Of a DNA stretch of 64,000 bases, positions 46,201-54,321 are shown in pieces. This DNA is from Nostoc sp. FACHB-152 (lineage in GTDB: Bacteria > Cyanobacteriota > Cyanobacteriia > Cyanobacteriales > Nostocaceae): positions 62,001 to 126,000 of the forward strand of contig NZ_JACJRV010000014.1 in the NCBI RefSeq assembly GCF_014697475.1. Direction: 5' to 3'. The first letter of the stretch is position 1. The number at the start of each line of letters is the position of its first letter. The notes beneath the pieces were generated by a model. That model worked only from the letters and a program-made list of their open reading frames with translations, made no database searches and had not been told where the DNA came from. Made by a program: the position numbers and the translations under genes.

Positions 46201-46383
46201 AAGAATTTCCAAACGGGTATTCCTGGGTTCACTGGCTTTAGCCCCAGTCCATTAGATTTGATTGAAAATCGCAATAATGGATATATCTATGTAGCCCAGC
46301 TTGATCAAAATACTGGCACTGGTAAGATTACGCTTTTACGCCCATTTAATTTGGAAAACACAACAGGCGATCGCGCTGACTAA
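43243..46383 (+). CDS. Secreted mosaic protein: HYDIN-like, Ig-like and beta-propeller domains
   Basis: 1046 residues. A signal peptide is followed by an ASPM-SPD-2-HYDIN-like beta domain (about 60-175: SLTNPPSNGVHNIATLRVKN, FEITGLPITGPW). Next is an uncharacterised region with LREILEVFGYTTVI and HTRADGQTLLPRRAG. A low-complexity Thr/Asp/Asn linker with DNA tandem repeats (44542-44697) follows, then an SbsA/Big_5-type Ig-like domain (about 490-590: NVSPKISIAADLNLPNG...FTTG), and a C-terminal six-bladed-propeller-like part related to PQQ-dependent sugar dehydrogenases (GIRNGYDMVWHSNGQLYVPTNGG; SPLDLIENRNNGYIYVAQ). Its substrate is unknown; it probably acts outside the cell or in the envelope. 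The start is supported by AAGGAG 7 bases upstream. The 3' end overlaps the convergent STAND gene by 38 bases. Confidence 0.82.
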   Translation: MSQRHFKSWTHTLFFALPYIGLSQLVPLQNSAIAVSLEPTLLNSIKKTHTSEFSGKLAQNLNVEIENLDGVPFSDRLVFSRIGSLTNPPSNGVHNIATLRVKNTGTEPFEITGLPITGPWQLATSISLPITIAPGGQLNIPVQFQATSGDIHNGTLTIESNNVQQPSKVVQLSGFWQSESENGQEPNLREILEVFGYTTVITKPGQRLNRQGLLEAVGDEVLSPYWQRADISQPVKVRQLAAYHNQGPTATLYWHNKGSNTLTSIFTHTRADGQTLLPRRAGALAFPAEGTFVPDTTIFGFNLDGEWSDPTKNNQAVDRRNGCLGLCGHHVRVWPVKDRQGLIIPNTWLMTMDYAGINYDYNDNVYLVSNIKPEQSLPGIVQTNNFQLTSSFVPTASNKSTKITPLVKMSGTKLAINAETDTTTQSNDTVTATDEVMSAIDEAVSAFDEVVSATDENNTTTQTNDTVTATDENNTTTQTNTLATATNNRPSIRSTNPTDNQTNVSPKISIAADLNLPNGGIAVNSLSASTVKLIDLSDNTQVEATLNTSAGGDVIVLVPIKPLKSNTQYQLKITEGVQDTNGSAFLPYSISFTTGTLENINSQISFEQIYQLNVPDKPYTTVVIGPDNQLYAATLEGEILRFPISDTGDLGTPQIISSLQTANGGNRSIIGMHFDPSSKDASNLILWVTNNDSLYKIGKAPDWTGKITRLSGPNLETVQDYVVGLPRSVRDHLTNSIEFKANEPDILYVLQGSNTSTGAADTTWGNRPERLLSGAVLRVDLSKIISPPLDVKTEDGGTYNPLAPGALVTIFASGIRNGYDMVWHSNGQLYVPTNGGAAGGNAPSTPIPLPDSCQNRIDKATNGAYTSPSVLDINNIGTQRDYLFRVVQGGYYGHPNPQRCEWVLNGGNPTENADPSQVNEYPIGTLPDRNWKGSAFDFGEHFSPNGTIEYRSNVFSGKLQGKLLVVRYSAGKDIIVLTPGGPNLDIKNFQTGIPGFTGFSPSPLDLIENRNNGYIYVAQLDQNTGTGKITLLRPFNLENTTGDRAD
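44542..44697 (+). repeat. Tandem repeats in the linker of the mosaic protein
   Basis: Three 21-bp units (44542-44604) encode DEVMSAI, DEAVSAF and DEVVSAT. Two 48-bp units follow (44602-44649, 44650-44697), encoding TDENNTTTQTNDTVTA and TDENNTTTQTNTLATA. Both unit lengths are multiples of three, so copy number can vary without a frameshift. Confidence 0.85.
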
Positions 46384-49300
46384 CTTTAGGGTTAGTCTTG
46401 AAATAGTCATGTAGCAAATTACAACCCCGCTCTAGTAAATTCTCTAGTTTGAGATCTACTAAAGGACGGAAAATCACCATACCTTTACCACTGCCTGCTG
46501 CCAAAGTATTGCCATCCGGGCTAAAAGTAACACTAGTTAATTCTTTTTTATCGCCTTTGAGCGCAATCAATAATGTTCCATCGCTGTTCCATAGCTTGAG
46601 TTTATCGTCGCTGGCAGCTACTATCATGCTGCCAGTAGGACTAAAACTCACGCTAATAAAACTGTCGCCATCTCCAGGCAAATCATTAAGTAATTGACCG
46701 TCGCGGCTCCAAAGTTTCACAGTGCTATCAATACTAGCTGAAGCTAAAGTTTTACCATCTGGCGACCAAGCCACGCCATTTACCGGACGGCTGTGACGGT
46801 TTAAGGTATGCAGCAGTTTGCCGTCCCGACTCCAAATAATTACTGTTTTATCGTCGCTAGCCGAGGCTAAAAATTTCCCATCAGGGCTAAAATCTACCCA
46901 ATTCACAGCATCTTTATGCCCTTTTAAGATGTTGAGTTGTTTACCATTCCGATTCCAAAGCCTTACTGTTGCATCCTTACTAGCCGAGGCGATGATTTCA
47001 CCATCACCAGACCATGCTACACCCAAGACTGTATCTCCATGTCCTGCTAAAGTATGCAGCAATTTTCCGTCACGATGCCAAAGCTTGACGGTTTTATCTT
47101 TACTGGCTGAGGCAAGGTTTTGACCATCAGGTGACCAAGCTACACCCCAAACTTGACCCTGATGACCTTTGAAGGTGCTTAAAAGTTGCCCTTTACTATT
47201 CAACAGCCTGACAGTGGAATCACGACTGGCTGCGGCTATAGTTCGACCATCAGGGCTAAAACTGATACTTGTAATCCAGTCTTGTTGGTTGCTGTTGGGT
47301 TTACGTAACAACACATCATCCCAGTGCCAAAGTTTCACAGTTTTGTCACGACCAGCCGAAATGAGAGTCCGACCGTCAGAACTAAAACCCACACTATTGA
47401 CCCAATTATTATGTCCCCTGAGTGTTCCTAGCAGTAAACCTTGAGGACTCCACAACTTGATTGTTTCATCAAGGCTAGCTGAGGCGATTGTATGACCATC
47501 GGGACTCAAACTCACACTAGTGATTTCTGCTGTATGTCCTGACAAAGTTTTGAGCAGCTGACCTTGCAGATTCCATAGTTTAATTGTCTTATCTAAGCTT
47601 CCCGAAACAATAGTTTGACCATCACTAGACCAAGCTATACTTTTGACCGCATCATCATGTGCTTGCCAGCTTTTGAGTAATTTACCTTCTCGGTTCCATA
47701 ACTTGATGCTGGCATCAGCACCAGCCGAGGCAATCATTTTACTGTCTGGCGACCAAGCTACGCTCAAAACTGCACGTTTATGTCCGTTTAAGGTACGGAG
47801 TAATTTTCCGTCACGACTCCAAAATTTTACTGTTTTATCGGTACTGGCTGAGGCTAGAATTTGTCCATCGTGGCTCAAACTTACAGAATTAACGCTAGCC
47901 TGATGACCTCTAAGAGTGTTGAGTAGTTTACCTTCCCGGCTCCATAATCTTACGGTCTTGTCTTGACTACCAGAGGCAATCATTTGACCATCCTGGCTCA
48001 AACTTACACTATTGACTATATCCTCATGTCCCTGAAGATTTCTGATAAAAGTACCATCAGCACGCCAGAGGTTAATTGTATTATCGGCACTACCTGAGAC
48101 AATTAAAGAGCGATCGCTTTGCCAACGTCCAGGGCTACTACTCAATACTGCACTATTAACACCACCCATATGTCTATCTAGGCTGTTAAACTCTTTCACT
48201 CCCGCAACTGCTTGATACAACGCCGTCTGCACTTGCTGTTTTGTTGAGGAGTCTACCCAAAGTGCTTGTTGTAATTTCCTGCCGGCTTTTATCGCTTCTT
48301 TTAAAGCATCAATACCTTTTTGGGAAGCAAATAGAGCCTCACTGGAGACACTCAGGGTTTTAATTTCACTATCTAAAACGCTGATGATGGATACTGATAA
48401 GCCAAAGATAGCGAGAAATGCCACCGATAAGGCCACTTTCAGCGAACGATTTAATCGGGTTTCGTTGATTCGTTGCTTTTCTTTAGCTTCTGCTAGTTGT
48501 GCTGTTAATTCTTTTTCTTTTAGCTCGGATCTTAATTGCTCAATTTCCAACTGGCTTAATTCTTCGCGCTTGCGTAATTCCCGCAATTCTGCCACTAAAT
48601 CTAACCCTTGTTGCGGCTGTGCTTCTGTCAGTCTGGCTTGTTGCTTTTTTTGCCGCAGTTCGATCTTCAGGCGTTCAATTTCAGATTGACTTTGATCTAC
48701 TTTGCGACGTAACTGATTGAGTTTGGCTTGTAAACTTGATTCTTGTTCTTGCAAGTAACGAATCAAGTCAACTAAGTAATCATGAATTAATTGATATCGC
48801 TCTGGCACATCAGGAAATAGCACTACTAACCCAGAGCTTACTAAAATATCTAAAACTAATTCTAATTTACTCGCATCTTCTAATTCGGCAATTTCTGTAG
48901 CTAATTCGGCACGAGTTTTAAAAGGTCTTTGATTAGTTTCATCTGTGAGTAAATATAAAACAAGTAAAGCCGCCCGTTCATTTTCTGGGCCGCAGTCCTT
49001 GATTAATTCCTTGATATAACGCTCAATCAGTTTGTTTGGTCGATATGGTTGATATTGCTCTAAAGTATTAATTCTTTCATCTTGTAGTTGTGCGCCCACA
49101 ACTTGCAATTCAATTGGTCTAACTTCTCCTAGATCTGCTGATAAATCTTCTACCAAAGCATCAATTAAAGCTCCTTCTAGGTGCATCTGAGAACGTTCTG
49201 TTAACTTTTGAATGATGACTTTGGCATATTCTGGCGAGAAATTATTTAATTGATAACGAATATTTTTATCCAGGATATTATAATCGATTGCTTCTAAGGC

Positions 49301-51460
49301 AGACAGATTTTTAAATTCTAACAAGCGATGTAAATAATCTTCTCGTAAGGAAAAGACTATTTTCACGAAAGAAACATTCAAACAATCGCGTAAAAATATG
49401 TCAAATTCTTGTCTTTGGGCTGTTGTATTACAAGTAAAGAAAAACTCTTCAAATTGGTCAAAAATTAAAACTGTAATTAAATGATTATTCGCATTTTCGG
49501 TTAATTTGGCTAAAATACCAGCAGTAGTTATGGGTGTGTTGAGGTCAGATATGGCTACTGCGATCGCTTCTTCTTTCTTAATTTGAGACATTGCCTCAGT
49601 TAAGTCTTTACCTAATTCCCTCACCCAATCTGTATAAACTTGCACAACTACAGGCACGGCAATTTGATCGCCAACGGTACGATTTTGTAATGCTGGTACT
49701 AATCCGGCACTAACGGTAGAACTTTTACCTACGCCTGACGGGCCGTGAATCACCATCAGTTTTTGGTCAGCGCGGCTAATTTTGCCAATTAAGTTATTAA
49801 TATCACCTTCTCTTCCAGAAGCCGCAATTTCTAAGGCGACGCTGCTAGTACCAAAAGGAGACATCAAGGCGGGGTTAGTTACTTGTCTTTGGGGTTGCAA
49901 GCGTCCCGCCCCAATGAAAGCCCGAAAACCATATTGCTGCTCAACAGAACGCCGTTTCTGTCTGATAGTGTAAGCTTCGAGATATCGCCCAGCCGCAAAG
50001 TAAAGCGATCGCAATATCCGTAACAAGCGAATATAACGATGGGCATTATATTGATGGGTGCTGTGTTCTAAAGCATAAGGCAGTTCTTTTGCAGCTTTAT
50101 CTAAATATTCATTCGCAACTTCATAGTCGCCTAAACTTTGCTGTGCTTCTGCTAAAACTAAATAATAAATTTGCGCCAGTAATAAGGGAAATAAATATTG
50201 ATGGGAAGCACCATGTTTTTGGGCTTCTCCTAATTTCAATAAAGATACATGAGCTAAAATACTCGCTTGCATCCACCGCGACTGCTGCAAAGCAACTTGT
50301 GCCAAAAAACCATAGTCGCAAGCTAATTGAATATGACTACCATAAATTTGATGCAACTCTAAAGATTTTTGCGCTACAGTCTGCAATTCTGACCACTCTT
50401 GTAGATGTTCTAAAACCTCAGCCAGTTGACCAATAAATTCGGCAACTATATCGGGTCGTTGCGCCAACTGTAAAACATTACATGATTGCTCTAAATAAGA
50501 TTTAGCTGTGTCCCAATAGCGGCGATTTTCAGTTTGATTCTGCTCGGCAATGCGGGAATAACATAACCCTAAATAATAGAGTAATACTCCTTGGCGAACT
50601 AAAGGCGAAGTATGATTACTGAGGATATCTAATTCTGTATTCCAGGTATTAGGAATTGTCTGGGGATAATTTTCTGATTCATTCTGTAATGCTAATTTTT
50701 GCCATACAGCCAAGCTTTGTTGAAAATGAGTTAAGGCTGGTTGAATGCGATCGCTAACATAATTATCTAAACCAAAGACAAATTCTAAACTAGCGTATAG
50801 TTCTGACTCTAAGGTAATGCCACGATGTCGCAACTCTTTAATTGCATAGTGGAGTTCATCGTTATGTTGCCCTACTTGCTCTAAAGTAAAGTAATTCTCT
50901 GTATCTTGAATATCTCGATGCTGTGCAGTTTGTATAGGTAGAACTGTGGCGAATAACGAGTCGGTTTCTTGGCGCAAAAATTCTTGCAATTGCGCCGTCG
51001 TCATTTCAAAGCGAATTGGTGTCGCCGCCCAACTAGCAAAATCTGGGGCTAAACGTACTACTTTCTGCAATATCTCATCATTCACCCAAAAAATCATCGG
51101 GAATGAGTGACTTTTGGGAAATTCATCACGGATTTGATTTATGGAGCTAAGTAAGTCATCAATGCGCTCTACTGACTCTAAACCTAAAATGTTTAATGCG
51201 GCTGGTTGTTGCTCATCGGTGCGAATTTGCACGTGAATAGCACTATAAAGACTTCTCGCATTGCGAGGTACAACTAGTTTTAATATCGAGCCTAGTGAAA
51301 AAGTCTCTAATTGTTGCAATATTTGCTCTTGCAAAACATGATAGTTGCAACACACTAAAACTACAGAGAATTGTCCACGTGATAGGGAAATTGCTCTTCC
51401 TAAACTCCGTAGCGACCTTTCATTGGCAGATTTTATGTCTGCTTGTGTGTGTTCAACCAT
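46346..51460 (-). CDS. STAND ATPase with TPR region, membrane helix and 14 WD40 repeats
   Basis: 1704 residues. The N-terminal ~180 residues (FSVVLVCCNYHVLQEQ...; FPMIFWVNDE) look like a P-loop-type fold without a Walker A motif. TPR-like helices follow to about 540. The STAND-type ATPase (nSTAND1-like) has Walker A GPSGVGKSS near 573-581 and Walker B VLIFDQFEEFFF near 665. After a helical lid (about 750-890) and a charged coiled coil (about 905-1000) comes one membrane helix (VALSVAFLAIFGLSVSII, about 1005-1028). Fourteen WD40 repeats (about 1085-1680) make two seven-bladed propellers, many units nearly identical (LASASKDKTVKLW). Such proteins act as ligand-triggered switches, in some cases in anti-phage defence; the role here is inferred. 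The start overlaps the upstream ATPase gene by 28 bases, so the two are coupled. Confidence 0.9.
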   Translation of the reverse strand: MVEHTQADIKSANERSLRSLGRAISLSRGQFSVVLVCCNYHVLQEQILQQLETFSLGSILKLVVPRNARSLYSAIHVQIRTDEQQPAALNILGLESVERIDDLLSSINQIRDEFPKSHSFPMIFWVNDEILQKVVRLAPDFASWAATPIRFEMTTAQLQEFLRQETDSLFATVLPIQTAQHRDIQDTENYFTLEQVGQHNDELHYAIKELRHRGITLESELYASLEFVFGLDNYVSDRIQPALTHFQQSLAVWQKLALQNESENYPQTIPNTWNTELDILSNHTSPLVRQGVLLYYLGLCYSRIAEQNQTENRRYWDTAKSYLEQSCNVLQLAQRPDIVAEFIGQLAEVLEHLQEWSELQTVAQKSLELHQIYGSHIQLACDYGFLAQVALQQSRWMQASILAHVSLLKLGEAQKHGASHQYLFPLLLAQIYYLVLAEAQQSLGDYEVANEYLDKAAKELPYALEHSTHQYNAHRYIRLLRILRSLYFAAGRYLEAYTIRQKRRSVEQQYGFRAFIGAGRLQPQRQVTNPALMSPFGTSSVALEIAASGREGDINNLIGKISRADQKLMVIHGPSGVGKSSTVSAGLVPALQNRTVGDQIAVPVVVQVYTDWVRELGKDLTEAMSQIKKEEAIAVAISDLNTPITTAGILAKLTENANNHLITVLIFDQFEEFFFTCNTTAQRQEFDIFLRDCLNVSFVKIVFSLREDYLHRLLEFKNLSALEAIDYNILDKNIRYQLNNFSPEYAKVIIQKLTERSQMHLEGALIDALVEDLSADLGEVRPIELQVVGAQLQDERINTLEQYQPYRPNKLIERYIKELIKDCGPENERAALLVLYLLTDETNQRPFKTRAELATEIAELEDASKLELVLDILVSSGLVVLFPDVPERYQLIHDYLVDLIRYLQEQESSLQAKLNQLRRKVDQSQSEIERLKIELRQKKQQARLTEAQPQQGLDLVAELRELRKREELSQLEIEQLRSELKEKELTAQLAEAKEKQRINETRLNRSLKVALSVAFLAIFGLSVSIISVLDSEIKTLSVSSEALFASQKGIDALKEAIKAGRKLQQALWVDSSTKQQVQTALYQAVAGVKEFNSLDRHMGGVNSAVLSSSPGRWQSDRSLIVSGSADNTINLWRADGTFIRNLQGHEDIVNSVSLSQDGQMIASGSQDKTVRLWSREGKLLNTLRGHQASVNSVSLSHDGQILASASTDKTVKFWSRDGKLLRTLNGHKRAVLSVAWSPDSKMIASAGADASIKLWNREGKLLKSWQAHDDAVKSIAWSSDGQTIVSGSLDKTIKLWNLQGQLLKTLSGHTAEITSVSLSPDGHTIASASLDETIKLWSPQGLLLGTLRGHNNWVNSVGFSSDGRTLISAGRDKTVKLWHWDDVLLRKPNSNQQDWITSISFSPDGRTIAAASRDSTVRLLNSKGQLLSTFKGHQGQVWGVAWSPDGQNLASASKDKTVKLWHRDGKLLHTLAGHGDTVLGVAWSGDGEIIASASKDATVRLWNRNGKQLNILKGHKDAVNWVDFSPDGKFLASASDDKTVIIWSRDGKLLHTLNRHSRPVNGVAWSPDGKTLASASIDSTVKLWSRDGQLLNDLPGDGDSFISVSFSPTGSMIVAASDDKLKLWNSDGTLLIALKGDKKELTSVTFSPDGNTLAAGSGKGMVIFRPLVDLKLENLLERGCNLLHDYFKTNPKVSQRDRLLCFPN

Positions 51461-52767
51461 GATTTAAATTTTTGTGTCTCTGCTATAACTGGGTTGACAG
51501 CAAACCAAGTTCCTCGATGATCGCGGTATTCAAAGACAAACAAGCTGCGTAAGAGGGCGTGATAACCAATATCACCACCAACTCTTTGCTGTTCTACCAC
51601 CTGAAAAATTAGTTCCCATTCATGGGCATCGATAGCGTGAGCGCGGTAGTCTCTTTGGCGTTGAATCACTAGCTCTACGCAGTCACGCTCAAAAGGTGGA
51701 TCTTGTTCTCTGAGACAGTCGAACAGTAGCCCTAGTAAATCGCGTACATGACCACCGCTAATCAAGCACAATCGATCTAAAGTTTCTAGGTGATCAAATA
51801 TCTCTGTAATTAAGCCTAACCGATCGCTCGGCTCGATGTCAGGAAAGGCTCTAGCTAACACCATTTGCCGCATCAGTGTTAACCCTTGGTTAAATATTTC
51901 CCCAGAACGCAGGCGCACGGGTATCATTGGTAAAACTTTTGGGGCGACACCCCCACCTAATCGATGCTGAAGTTCGGCACTATCGTTAGAGAAAATTAAA
52001 GATAAGGGAATAGTGTAAACTAAATGACACGCTAATTTGCGTAACTGTTCACCACGTTCAATAAACAAGTATTCTGGCAGCGATCGCCCAGATGGTAAAG
52101 AACGAATTGCCACCCGATCTAAGTTATCAACAATAACTACTAAACCCTTTTTCCCTTGAGTCTTAAGTTCTTTGGTTGCACGTTCTAGCAGTTCTTTATT
52201 GATCGACTGCAAAATATTTTGGGTACGTGGTTCGAGGTAGTCTCTTAATCGCCGTCGCAGTTGCGGACTTTCTTTAGTTTTGGCGGTGATTTTAGCTATC
52301 CCTACAGATAATTCCGCCTCCACTCCCAAGTCGATTGGTGTTTGCAAAAAATCGATAACTTCTGTAAACAATTTTGTGAAGTAGCTAGGCTTGAGCCGGA
52401 TTTTTCTGGCTTCTAGACTTTCGCTGACTTGTCCGGCGATCGCTAGTAAAATATCTGTGATATCTACGTCAGCCATTTCTAAGACATGGGTAGACTCAAA
52501 ATAAACTACATGAAATTGTTGCTCTTCTAACTCCGCTTTCAAGCGCAATAATTCTGTAGATTTCCCACAACCTAGATGTCCTGTAAACAACTGACAAGTG
52601 GGGTTATCAGGCGAAATTCGCGTAATTGTACGTAGCAAAGCCTCAATAATTTTGCCACCCCGCACCGCAGCAAAATCGATATAGTAGCGGCGATCGCTTG
52701 CATCCCCCATCACTAGCGGTCTACTAGGATTACAAGCCTGATAAAATCTTTCTAAATCTAAATGCAT
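51433..52767 (-). CDS. P-loop ATPase coupled to the STAND-WD40 gene
   Basis: 444 residues. Walker A is GHLGCGKSTELL (63-74) and Walker B is VVIVDNLDRV (210-219). An alpha-helical C-terminal part contains ISGGHVRDLLGLLFDCL (sensor/lid-like) and a terminal winged-helix-like portion. The pattern recalls AAA/KAP-type or STAND-like ATPases; no precise family was recognised. The gene is first in a two-gene operon: its last 28 bases overlap the start of the 1704-residue STAND-WD40 gene. No nuclease, protease, TIR or pore effector domain is visible in either protein. It starts at ATG 52767; the preceding 680 bases carry no gene and should hold the operon promoter. Confidence 0.85.
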   Translation of the reverse strand: MHLDLERFYQACNPSRPLVMGDASDRRYYIDFAAVRGGKIIEALLRTITRISPDNPTCQLFTGHLGCGKSTELLRLKAELEEQQFHVVYFESTHVLEMADVDITDILLAIAGQVSESLEARKIRLKPSYFTKLFTEVIDFLQTPIDLGVEAELSVGIAKITAKTKESPQLRRRLRDYLEPRTQNILQSINKELLERATKELKTQGKKGLVVIVDNLDRVAIRSLPSGRSLPEYLFIERGEQLRKLACHLVYTIPLSLIFSNDSAELQHRLGGGVAPKVLPMIPVRLRSGEIFNQGLTLMRQMVLARAFPDIEPSDRLGLITEIFDHLETLDRLCLISGGHVRDLLGLLFDCLREQDPPFERDCVELVIQRQRDYRAHAIDAHEWELIFQVVEQQRVGGDIGYHALLRSLFVFEYRDHRGTWFAVNPVIAETQKFKSWLNTHKQT

Positions 52768-53447
52768 AACTAATATAATTCACTCTCTAAACAATAGGGA
52801 TAGTGCCACCTGTTAAATAAATATATTTCTTTTAATTAATTTAGTCATTGCTCCCCTAAAATTAACTAAAAGCTCTATTTTAATTAGGAGATTCTCAAAA
52901 ATTTAATTAATATTTATTTTTTAGATCACACAGTACAATTGCTGTTCCTTGACTGCGAAAGCATATAACTCTATTTATTTTATTTAAAAAATCAGTTTGT
53001 TGTGTAGCCTTGAAGTTTTTAACTACGCTAACAATAATTAATTTCGGCTAGTATTTATATTTTTTACCAGAATAAATATAAAACATATATAGGACTCATA
53101 TTTGATTTCTGAAAAAAACTCAGTATACCTTTATTCCTTCTTTCCTATTGCCTATTGCCTATTGCCTGACTACACAAGTATGTTCAGTAATCAAACCAGA
53201 TTCTTATATACAAAAAGTGTTGAGTTTACATAACAGAGTCAAAACTACATTGTGTAGTAACTCTGAACTTTAGTAACTCAACACTGCTAAAACTCCTGAA
53301 TCAGACTTGATTACCAAAATTTTGCCTGCCTAAGCTATTGCGCCTACAAGTTGCACAATTTAAATTGTAGGGGAAAGCTTTAAATGCTCTCCTCTGCTCC
53401 CCTGCTGTTTAAACTGCTTTCTTAGGTGTTTAATAGCTTATCACCTA
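52768..53447. other. Intergenic region upstream of the ATPase/STAND operon
   Basis: 680 bases, AT-rich. It includes the MITE-like copy at 53086-53210 and should contain the operon promoter in its first ~300 bases. A short C-rich GCTCCCCTGCTG string near 53392 recalls the GGGGAGCA repeat seen in the GH31 gene. Confidence 0.5.
53086..53210 (+). repeat. MITE-like element, best-preserved copy, with STRR core
   Basis: 125 bases. The left end is TATATAGGACTCATATTTGATT and the reverse complement of the right end is TATATAAGAATCTGGTTTGATT, i.e. inverted repeats over ~22 bases with a few mismatches. Similarity continues inward (CTGAAAAAAACT against CTGAACATACTT). The core holds three CCTATTG heptads. 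There is no coding capacity. TA-rich borders are compatible with TA target duplication as in IS630/mariner-derived MITEs (inference). Confidence 0.8.
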
Positions 53448-53684
53448 TCAAGATCTACAACTCCCATCTCGGAGACAATCTCCAGTTTGATCTTCTCTAG
53501 ACGATATTAGCCACGGTGCTAGATTTGGTTGAGTGTTTATACTATGACTATGGCTAATAAAAGCAGTAGAGATAGACATTGGGGTGTTGACAGTTAGCAG
53601 ATTACCACTACTAGCCAAACTGAGTTCCGCATTGTACAAATAAGCCGGTAATGCTATCAGCCCAATGCAAATTATCCTATTCAT
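53448..53684 (-). CDS. Small secreted protein, uncertain
   Basis: A 78-codon frame with a plausible signal peptide (MNRIICIGLIALPAYLYNAELSLASS) and GAGG 5 bases before the ATG. The mature part is short and Ser/Asn-rich and ends in GDCLRDGSC, where two cysteines could form a disulfide. No family was recognised. Signal peptide and ribosome site favour a real gene, but the composition does not exclude chance. Confidence 0.4.
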   Translation of the reverse strand: MNRIICIGLIALPAYLYNAELSLASSGNLLTVNTPMSISTAFISHSHSINTQPNLAPWLISSREDQTGDCLRDGSCRS

Positions 53685-54321
53685 ACAAACCTCAGCGAAT
53701 AATTTCCGCTTGCTCTATCTTAGATGCCACCTTGATGAATCGGAATTTCTCAACTGAGCATTGTCGGTTGATGTTGTGTCAATTTATGCAATGCTACTGC
53801 CCGCAGAGACGTGATTTTTTAAATATCGGTTCCATCCCTATGTAGGTTACAGGATGGGCATAACTCACAAGATGGCTTCTTCTTTAATTATGCAGTCCTT
53901 ACCATAAAAAAACCGGAAACAAACCCGCAATTAGAAAGAAATAAGATTTCGTTAGTTGGTTTTTGAGTTAGAAATTACATCCAGAGCGGCCAAAAGGCTT
54001 CGCCTTTCCCTTTTCCTCGCTTGCAAAACTATATTTTGCAAGAGACACCATGAATAGAATTTACAACAAGGGTATGAAAATGTCTTCCCTTTACACCCTT
54101 ACACCCTCATACCCATACACCCAATAAGGTTCGGATAAGCATTTTGAACTAAGAATTGGTTTGGAGAAAAGGTTACTGGGTTTGGGTTAAAGCTTTTTTC
54201 TTCCCCTTTCCCCCAACGCCTTTCCCCTTTAACCGAACCGTATTACCCCTACACCCATTTTTAAGGCAGGTCTACTATCCAATGTGGCACGGGCGTAAGG
54301 GAGTAATAGAATAGTTAACAA
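53685..54321. other. Intergenic region upstream of tatC with repeats
   Basis: 637 bases. It contains GC-rich palindromic pieces (GGCTTCGCC near 53997), an ACACCCTT-type tandem array (about 54093-54122), and the candidate inverted-repeat element at 54122-54246. No gene was recognised. Confidence 0.5.
54122..54246. repeat. Second MITE-like candidate upstream of tatC
   Basis: About 125 bases bounded by CAATAAGGTTCGGATAA on the left and TTAACCGAACCGTATTA read back from the right: inverted ends sharing AATA.GGTTCGG.TAA. It is inserted next to an ACACCC-rich array that resumes after the right end (CCCCTACACCC). Only one copy is seen in the window. Confidence 0.5.

Noticed and set aside
46420-48200. 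Direct DNA repeats that could suggest a CRISPR or satellite array
   Set aside because: Repeat period (~123 bases) and coding content show WD40 blades; there are no spacers of uniform unique sequence.
46449-48720. Several plus-strand frames with repeated PSGLK/SLAEA-type peptides
   Set aside because: They are antisense shadows of the WD40 repeats; the regular peptides mirror the repeat periodicity of the real minus-strand gene.
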